Made by a program: the position numbers and the translations under genes
Assembly: GCA_937907715.1 (NCBI GenBank)
Contig: CALERM010000233.1
Location: 1-10,986, forward strand
Reading direction: 5' to 3'
Origin: an uncultured Clostridia bacterium
GTDB taxonomy: Bacteria; Bacillota; Clostridia; Oscillospirales; Oscillospiraceae
DNA: 10,986 nt
Notes under the pieces: generated by a model
Seen by the model: only the letters and a program-made list of their open reading frames with translations
What the model was told of the DNA's origin: nothing
Database searches by the model: none
Shown: positions 6,598-10,986 of the stretch, piece after piece
Layout: each line of letters starts with the position of its first letter
Position numbering within the stretch: position 1 is the first letter of the stretch

Positions 6598-8139
6598 ATG
6601 ACGGAACATGAAAACGAAAGAATGAATTATTCCTTCGAGTCCATGGACGAATCAAAAGGCTCGGAAGGATACGGGCAGACCTCCTATGACGGGAGCTATC
6701 GTCCGAATCAGAATCAGGACCACAATTCCAACAAAAAGAAAAACGGCATCGGCGGGCGCATGATTGCGCTGCTGGTTGCGGTGGCGCTGGTCGCCTCCAT
6801 CGGAGGCTCGGCGCTGACCGCCGTGATCAACAACATCAGCCGCAAAAATGAAGAGGCGAACGCCAAGGCTGCGGAAACCATGAGCAGTCAGACAGTCGAA
6901 CCTGCGCAGGACGCACAGAGCGAGAATACCGATTCCGCGCAGTCTGGCTACACGATCGAAAAGTCACAGCTTCCGACGTCGCTTTCGAGCAACGACACCG
7001 GCAAGAGCCTCAGCCCCAAAGAGGTCTACGCGATGAACGTGAACGCCTGCGTCGGTATTGCAACGCAGATTACCACCAACGTCTGGGGGCAGGTTGCATC
7101 TGCCTCTGCCAGCGGCAGCGGCTTCATCCTCACCAGTGACGGTTACGTCGTAACCAACAACCATGTGGTGGAGGGTGCGACGAGCGTAACCGTCAAGCTC
7201 TATAACGGTGACGAGTATGACGCGGAAATCATCGGCACCGACGAAATGAACGATGTGGCGCTTCTGAAGATCGACGCGACAGGCTTGCAGGCTGTGACCA
7301 TCGGCGACTCCGATCAGATTGAGGTCGGCGAAGAGGTCATTGCCATCGGCAACCCGCTCGGCGAGCTGACCTTTACCATGACGGCAGGCGTTGTGAGCGC
7401 GCTTGACCGCGAAATCAACACCGACGGCAAGCCCATCAACATGCTGCAAACCGACGTCGCCATTAACTCCGGCAACTCTGGTGGTCCGCTGTTTGACATG
7501 AACGGCAATGTGATCGGCATCACAAGCGCAAAGTATTCGGGCGAAACGTCTTCCGGCGCAAGCATCGAAGGCATCAGCTTCGCCATCCCCATCAACGACG
7601 CGCTGCGTGTGATTTATGATCTGCAGCAGTATGGTCATGTGACCGGCAGACCCTATCTTGGCGTGACGGTTCGCGATCTGGACAGCACGACCGCCTCGAC
7701 CTACGGTCTTCCCACAGGACCGATGATTCAGAGCGTGGAAGCAGGCGGCTGCGCGGAGAAGGCAGGTCTCCAGCAGGGCGATATCATCATCGGCTTCAAC
7801 GGCAGCGAGATTTCCTCCTACACCGATCTGGTGGCGGCGCTCAATAAGTGCAAGGCTGGCGATACGGCAACCATTACCGTCTACCGTGCAGGCGCTGAGG
7901 TAGAAGCGTCCATTACGCTCGACGAGCGGCCCACGGATGACGAGATTACCGCCCGTCAGGAGCAGGCACAGAACGAGCAGAGCCAGCAGGACAATCAGCA
8001 GAGCGGTCAGGAGGGTCAATCCGGCAGCAGCTCCGACGGCAATAACTCCGATAGCTATAACTTTAACGGCGGAAACGGCGGAAACGGCGGAATGAATCCG
8101 TTTGAATTCTTCCAGCAGATTCCCGGCTTCGGCAACTAA
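6598..8139 (+). CDS. Membrane-anchored HtrA/DegP-like serine protease with PDZ domain
   Basis: This is a surface quality-control protease of 513 aa, somewhat longer than typical Gram-positive HtrA because of its two ends. The ATG at 6598 follows AAAGGAG (6582-6588). Residues 1-50 are a polar cytoplasmic segment rich in E, N, Q and S, followed by a membrane helix (about 52-77), so the catalytic part is outside. A linker (about 80-140) leads to the trypsin-like domain. The catalytic triad is H189 (TNNHVVEG), D219 (MNDVALL) and S294 (GNSGGPL). A PDZ domain covers about 350-445 (RPYLGVTV, AEKAGLQQGDIIIGFNG). The last 65 residues are low complexity: Q/S-rich, then GGNGGNGG, then a hydrophobic NPFEFFQQIPGF end. 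Function in degrading or refolding misfolded exported proteins is known for the family. The gene is probably monocistronic, bounded by its own promoter and the terminator at 8212-8250. Confidence 0.95.
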   Translation: MTEHENERMNYSFESMDESKGSEGYGQTSYDGSYRPNQNQDHNSNKKKNGIGGRMIALLVAVALVASIGGSALTAVINNISRKNEEANAKAAETMSSQTVEPAQDAQSENTDSAQSGYTIEKSQLPTSLSSNDTGKSLSPKEVYAMNVNACVGIATQITTNVWGQVASASASGSGFILTSDGYVVTNNHVVEGATSVTVKLYNGDEYDAEIIGTDEMNDVALLKIDATGLQAVTIGDSDQIEVGEEVIAIGNPLGELTFTMTAGVVSALDREINTDGKPINMLQTDVAINSGNSGGPLFDMNGNVIGITSAKYSGETSSGASIEGISFAIPINDALRVIYDLQQYGHVTGRPYLGVTVRDLDSTTASTYGLPTGPMIQSVEAGGCAEKAGLQQGDIIIGFNGSEISSYTDLVAALNKCKAGDTATITVYRAGAEVEASITLDERPTDDEITARQEQAQNEQSQQDNQQSGQEGQSGSSSDGNNSDSYNFNGGNGGNGGMNPFEFFQQIPGFGN

Positions 8140-8211
8140 GCGCCAAGACCCGCCGGACGGTATCTGACCGAACGGTGGCTTGCATAGATTGAGATCCCCC
8201 GGTCTTAAAAG

Positions 8212-8250
8212 AAATTCCCGGTGCAGTTTTGTACTGCACCGGGAATTTTT
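8212..8250. terminator. Bidirectional terminator between convergent htrA and yloV-like genes
   Basis: A perfect 16-bp stem (8212-8227 with 8233-8248) surrounds the loop TTTGT. On the plus strand the stem runs into TTTTT (8246-8250). On the minus strand the stem is followed by a T-rich stretch (complement of 8204-8216). It ends htrA transcripts and very likely those of the opposing operon, whose last stop codon is about 10 bases away. Confidence 0.95.
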
Positions 8251-8259
8251 CTGTGATTT

Positions 8260-9942
8260 TTATTCGGCGGAAATGAGGTAGTAGTAAATCGGCTGACCGC
8301 CGGACAGGACGTTGACCTCCGCGTTCGGCAGCGCCTTTGTAAACAGCTCCGCCGCGTGGGACGCCTGCTCGGGAGTGGTATCCGCGCCGTAGAAGATGTT
8401 GATGAACTCCTTGCCCTCTTCGGCGGTTTTCTCTGCCATTGCCGAAAGCAGCGCGTCGAGGTCCGGGCTGTTGCCGAGCAGCGCGCCGTTGTAGAGCGCG
8501 AGATACTCGCCTTCGTGGATGTCGCGCCCTTCAAAGTCGGAGTTGCGCGCGGCGTATGTAATCTGCATCGTCGTTACGCCCGCCAGACTCTCAGTCATCA
8601 GCTCGGCGTTCTCGCTGGCGGACTGCGTCTCGTCGAAGCTCAGCATCGCCGTGATGCCCTGCGGAACGGTTTTGGTGGGTATGACCACGACCTCGCGTGT
8701 CGCCAGCTCCTGCGCTGCCTGCGCCGCCATAATGATGTTCTTGTTGTTGGGAAGAACAAAGACGACCTCCGCCGGCGTCTGCTCGATGGCATGAAGAATG
8801 TCCTCAGTCGAAGGATTCATGGTCTGTCCGCCCTCAATGATGCCGTCGGCGCCGAGATCGCGGAACACACCGGCAAGACCTTCGCCCGCGCAGACGGCGA
8901 CAAAGCCAAAGGGCTTTTCGGGTGCGGCAGGTGCAGGATTTGCAGCTTCACCGGCTTCCAGCTCCTGCTCAATGGCATCTAAGTCGTCGGTCGAGCGCGC
9001 CTTGCGACCTTCCGCCAGGTCGTCGTGCTGCATGCGCATGTTTTCGATCTTTGCCAGCTCCAGCGTGCCGTATTTCTGAGACTCGGCAAGCGCCTCCCAG
9101 GGAATGTTCGTGTGGACGTGAACCTTGAACGATTCGTCGTCCTCGCCGATGACAAGGCTGTCGCCGATGGAGTCGAGATACACACGCAGCGGCTCGAGAT
9201 TGACGGTCTCGTCCTTCTTGCGGACGATATAGACCGTATCGTAGGCAAAGGTAATGTCCTCGGTTGCAAAGTCGGTAAAGTCCGCCTGCTCCTTTGGCTC
9301 GCCCGCACCCTCCTGCAAGGCAACGTCGTTTCCCTGCAGGCTTGCGAGCATGCCCTCCAGAATCACCACGAAGCCCATGCCGCCTGCATCCACCACACCG
9401 GCTTTTTTGAGAACCGGGTTCTGGTTGACGGTATTTTCCAGTGCAACCTTTGCCGTCTCAATCGAGCCAATCAGAACGCTTTCCAGATTGGCGTCGTCCG
9501 CTGCAAGGTCTCTTGCTGCGTCGGCAGTCAGACGCGAGACGGTGAGGATGGTGCCTTCGGCGGGCTTCATGACGGCTTTATACGCCGCTTCCACACCGGC
9601 AGACAGCGCTGCGGCAAAGTCCTTGCCGTTTGCTTCCAGCTTTCCCTTGAGCGATTTGGAAAAGCCCCGGAACAGAAGCGAGAGAATGACGCCAGAGTTT
9701 CCGCGTGCGCCGCGCAGGAGCGCGGACGCCGTCATGTCGGCAGCCTTTGTCAGAGACTCCGGACTGCGCTTTATGAGGTCTGTCGCCGCAGCGGCGAGGG
9801 TCATGCTCATGTTGGTGCCGGTGTCGCCATCAGGCACCGGGAAAACGTTCAGCTCGTTGATTTTCTGCTTTTTCTGCTCAATAGCGGCGCTGGCAGATAC
9901 GATCATCCGGGCAAATGCCGCGCCGTCCATGGTCTGTCTCAA
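8260..9942 (-). CDS. DAK2-domain protein, FakA/YloV-like (fatty acid kinase catalytic subunit candidate)
   Basis: This is a cytoplasmic protein of 560 aa, close to the usual FakA length. In FakA the DhaL-like N-terminal domain binds ATP and phosphorylates fatty acids presented by a FakB (DegV-family) partner. Here residues about 5-200 form that domain: NVFPVPDGDTGTN at 32-44 holds the Mg-binding aspartates (D38, D40), and RGARGNSGVILS at 77-88 and VDAGGMGFVVILEGM are also conserved. The rest matches the middle and C-terminal parts of the YloV family (YDTVYIVRK, GDSLVIGEDDESFKVHVHTN, FVLPNNKNI). Start choice is uncertain: GGAGGTG (complement of 9951-9957) precedes TTG at 9942 by 10 bases and TTG at 9948 by 4; the first ATG is at 9930. 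The Asp23-like gene lies just upstream, the conserved yloU-yloV order. No fakB is in the window, so kinase activity is family inference. Confidence 0.9.
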   Translation of the reverse strand: MRQTMDGAAFARMIVSASAAIEQKKQKINELNVFPVPDGDTGTNMSMTLAAAATDLIKRSPESLTKAADMTASALLRGARGNSGVILSLLFRGFSKSLKGKLEANGKDFAAALSAGVEAAYKAVMKPAEGTILTVSRLTADAARDLAADDANLESVLIGSIETAKVALENTVNQNPVLKKAGVVDAGGMGFVVILEGMLASLQGNDVALQEGAGEPKEQADFTDFATEDITFAYDTVYIVRKKDETVNLEPLRVYLDSIGDSLVIGEDDESFKVHVHTNIPWEALAESQKYGTLELAKIENMRMQHDDLAEGRKARSTDDLDAIEQELEAGEAANPAPAAPEKPFGFVAVCAGEGLAGVFRDLGADGIIEGGQTMNPSTEDILHAIEQTPAEVVFVLPNNKNIIMAAQAAQELATREVVVIPTKTVPQGITAMLSFDETQSASENAELMTESLAGVTTMQITYAARNSDFEGRDIHEGEYLALYNGALLGNSPDLDALLSAMAEKTAEEGKEFINIFYGADTTPEQASHAAELFTKALPNAEVNVLSGGQPIYYYLISAE

Positions 9943-9973
9943 AGTCAATACACCTCCGGTTGCGCACGCGCGC

Positions 9974-10327
9974 TTAGTCAATGGTAATCGAGTCAACAAA
10001 GACGTTGACGGCACTGACCTCGGTGCCGGTGGACTTTGTGACGAAATAGCGGACCTCCTTGATGATGGACGCGGAAATGGCGCGGATGTTTACGCCCTTG
10101 TCCACCATGATGTGCAGGTCAATGGCAATGGAATTGTCATCCTGGAACGTGACGCGCACGCCCTTACCCATCGCTTCCCTGCGCAGCAGATGGACAAGCC
10201 CGTCGGTCATGGACCGGACTGCCATACCCTTGACGCCGAAGCAGTTCGTCGCCGCATAGCCTGCAATATTGGTATAGACCGCATTGTCAACAGCAATGGT
10301 GCCTTCTTCCGTTTTCAGCCGGATCAT
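9974..10327 (-). CDS. Asp23/Gls24 family protein, YloU-like
   Basis: This is a small cytoplasmic protein of 117 aa. The ATG at 10327 is preceded by AAGGAGG (complement of 10335-10341) with 7 bases of spacing; the longer open frame to 10435 would cover the promoter and is rejected. The sequence opens with IRLKTEEGTIAVDNAVYTNIAGYAA, continues through CFGVKGMAVR, and has the typical VRVTFQDDNSIAIDLHIMV and GVNIRAISASIIKEVRYFV blocks. It ends with the strand VSAVNVFVDSITID. These are standard Asp23/DUF322 features. Family members are linked to envelope stress in staphylococci and to the FakA/YloV gene in most Firmicutes, but their molecular role is poorly defined. Transcription probably continues into the yloV-like gene 31 bases downstream. 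Confidence 0.92.
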   Translation of the reverse strand: MIRLKTEEGTIAVDNAVYTNIAGYAATNCFGVKGMAVRSMTDGLVHLLRREAMGKGVRVTFQDDNSIAIDLHIMVDKGVNIRAISASIIKEVRYFVTKSTGTEVSAVNVFVDSITID

Positions 10328-10396
10328 AACAGAACCTCCTTGTTCGCGAGAGATACAAACGCTCCGTTTGGAGCGGGTACATGCAAGATGGCGATA

Positions 10397-10435
10397 ATTA
10401 TACACTATTGTAACCGATTTTACCCAAAAGCACAA
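10397..10435 (-). promoter_or_regulatory. Promoter of the yloU-yloV operon
   Basis: On the minus strand, TTGTGC (10435-10430) is followed after 17 bases by TACAAT (10412-10407). A second, perfect TATAAT lies at 10402-10397, but its best -35 (TTGGGT) is 19 bases away. Either -10 would start transcription some 60-75 bases ahead of the YloU start codon. Confidence 0.7.
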
Positions 10436-10440
10436 GAGGC

Positions 10441-10475
10441 AAAAAAACCGCCCGGAGCATCAGCTTCGGGCGGTT
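10441..10475 (-). terminator. Rho-independent terminator of gpmI
   Basis: Reading the minus strand, AACCGCCCG (10475-10467) pairs perfectly with CGGGCGGTT (10454-10446). A further AGC/GCT pair sits inside the loop, and the run of T continues to 10441. It begins only 5 bases after the gpmI stop codon. Confidence 0.92.
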
Positions 10476-10480
10476 CGCGC

Positions 10481-10986
10481 TTAAATCATGCTTGGCTGCC
10501 AGCAGTCGGGCGCCTTGAGCCCCATCATGGTCACGATTGTGGGCGCGACATTTGCAAGTCCATAGTGACCGTCCTTGATCTGGAACGTATTGTCCTTATC
10601 GTAGATGATGAAGGGAACGGGGTTGAGAGAATGGGCGGTGCGGATAGAGGTTTTGCCCTTCTTGGTTTCGGTCATCTGATCGGCATTGCCATGGTCGGCA
10701 GTAATCAGAAGCGTGTAGCCGTATTTGTCGGCGGCTTCCATGACGCGACCGACCGCCTTGTCGACAGCCTCCATCGCGGCAATGACCGCCGGAATCACGC
10801 CGGTGTGACCGACCATGTCGCCGTTGGGGTAGTTGCAGCGCAGGAACTGGAACTTGCCGGACGCCATCGCGGCAACCAGATGGTCGGTGATTTCCACAGA
10901 CTTCATCGCGGGCTCCTGATCAAAGGGAATCACGTCGGACGGAATTTCCTCATAGACCTCGAGCTTTTCGTCGACCTTGCCGGAGC
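10481..10986 (-). CDS. gpmI: 2,3-bisphosphoglycerate-independent phosphoglycerate mutase, C-terminal part
   Basis: This is the glycolytic enzyme that interconverts 3- and 2-phosphoglycerate using Mn2+ and a phosphoserine intermediate. Only the last 168 codons are in the window; the frame is open to the window edge, so the gene continues upstream on the minus strand. Visible family motifs are VYEEIPSDVIPFDQEPAMK, the metal-binding NYPNGDMVGHTG (D and H ligands), ITADHGNADQM (D and H ligands), and TAHSLNPVPFIIY (His ligand). The end reads LANVAPTIVTMMGLKAPDCWQPSMI, typical for the family terminus. These motifs separate it from the alkaline phosphatase-like deoxyribomutases and from cofactor-dependent GpmA. 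Its terminator lies just downstream, so it is the last gene of its unit. Confidence 0.96.
   Translation of the reverse strand, partial: SGKVDEKLEVYEEIPSDVIPFDQEPAMKSVEITDHLVAAMASGKFQFLRCNYPNGDMVGHTGVIPAVIAAMEAVDKAVGRVMEAADKYGYTLLITADHGNADQMTETKKGKTSIRTAHSLNPVPFIIYDKDNTFQIKDGHYGLANVAPTIVTMMGLKAPDCWQPSMI

Noticed and set aside
6964..8019. 351-codon minus-strand open frame opposite htrA.
   Set aside because: It covers the protease and PDZ domains on the other strand and shows no family motif or start signal.
8060..8100. GGNGGNGG coding repeat as a CRISPR or minisatellite.
   Set aside because: It is a short in-frame glycine/asparagine codon repeat within the HtrA tail, with no spacers and no extension outside the gene.
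8260..9942. Calling the DAK2 protein a dihydroxyacetone kinase.
   Set aside because: It is a single long YloV/FakA-type protein next to an Asp23-like gene, not a DhaK/DhaL pair, so the fatty acid kinase type is the better family call.
9025..9987. 320-codon plus-strand open frame opposite the yloV-like gene.
   Set aside because: The minus-strand protein carries the conserved DAK2 motifs; the plus-strand product is unlike any family and runs across the yloV start.

Overview
The window is a stretch of GC-rich chromosome from a Gram-positive bacterium, most likely a Clostridia of the Oscillospiraceae type. The reasons are the strong AGGAGG-type ribosome sites, the LPXTG proteins with their sortases, and the yloU-yloV (Asp23/FakA) pair. 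The lineage is inferred from gene content and base composition; no rRNA or tRNA is present to confirm it.

Layout. (1) 1-4216, plus strand: the end of a sortase-assembled pilus operon. It holds a major pilin (5' end outside the window, LPSTG anchor), a class C pilin sortase, a smaller LPQTG accessory or basal pilin with a Cna-B domain, and a second, different sortase. The last three genes overlap or nearly overlap, and a strong terminator closes the unit. (2) 4227-6435, plus strand: an extended -10 promoter sits inside a 36-bp inverted repeat. It drives a GntR-type winged-helix regulator fused to an RCK_C (TrkA-C) domain, the BusR architecture, followed by a sodium:solute symporter. (3) 6436-8139, plus strand: a membrane-anchored HtrA/DegP-like serine protease. 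Its leader carries a tandem 8-bp direct repeat with an 11-bp period. (4) A bidirectional terminator at 8212-8250 separates htrA from the convergent minus-strand genes. (5) 8260-10327, minus strand: yloV/fakA-like and yloU/Asp23-like genes in the usual order, with their own promoter. (6) 10481-10986, minus strand: the C-terminal third of a cofactor-independent phosphoglycerate mutase (gpmI), with its terminator.

How the genes work together. The pilus unit secretes, polymerises and anchors two kinds of subunit. The regulator and symporter look like an osmolyte module that may answer to cyclic di-AMP, by analogy with BusR. HtrA is cell-envelope quality control and could deal with misfolded exported protein, including pilins. 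YloU/YloV and GpmI are ordinary core genes.

No clearly new system is visible. The best leads are the putative c-di-AMP-type operator and regulator next to a symporter (rather than an ABC transporter), the response-regulator-like repeat ahead of htrA, and several details of the pilus operon: the variant lid in the class C sortase, a pilin-type motif in the minor subunit, a hairpin between pilin and sortase, and a TTG start placed by a 9-base Shine-Dalgarno match.
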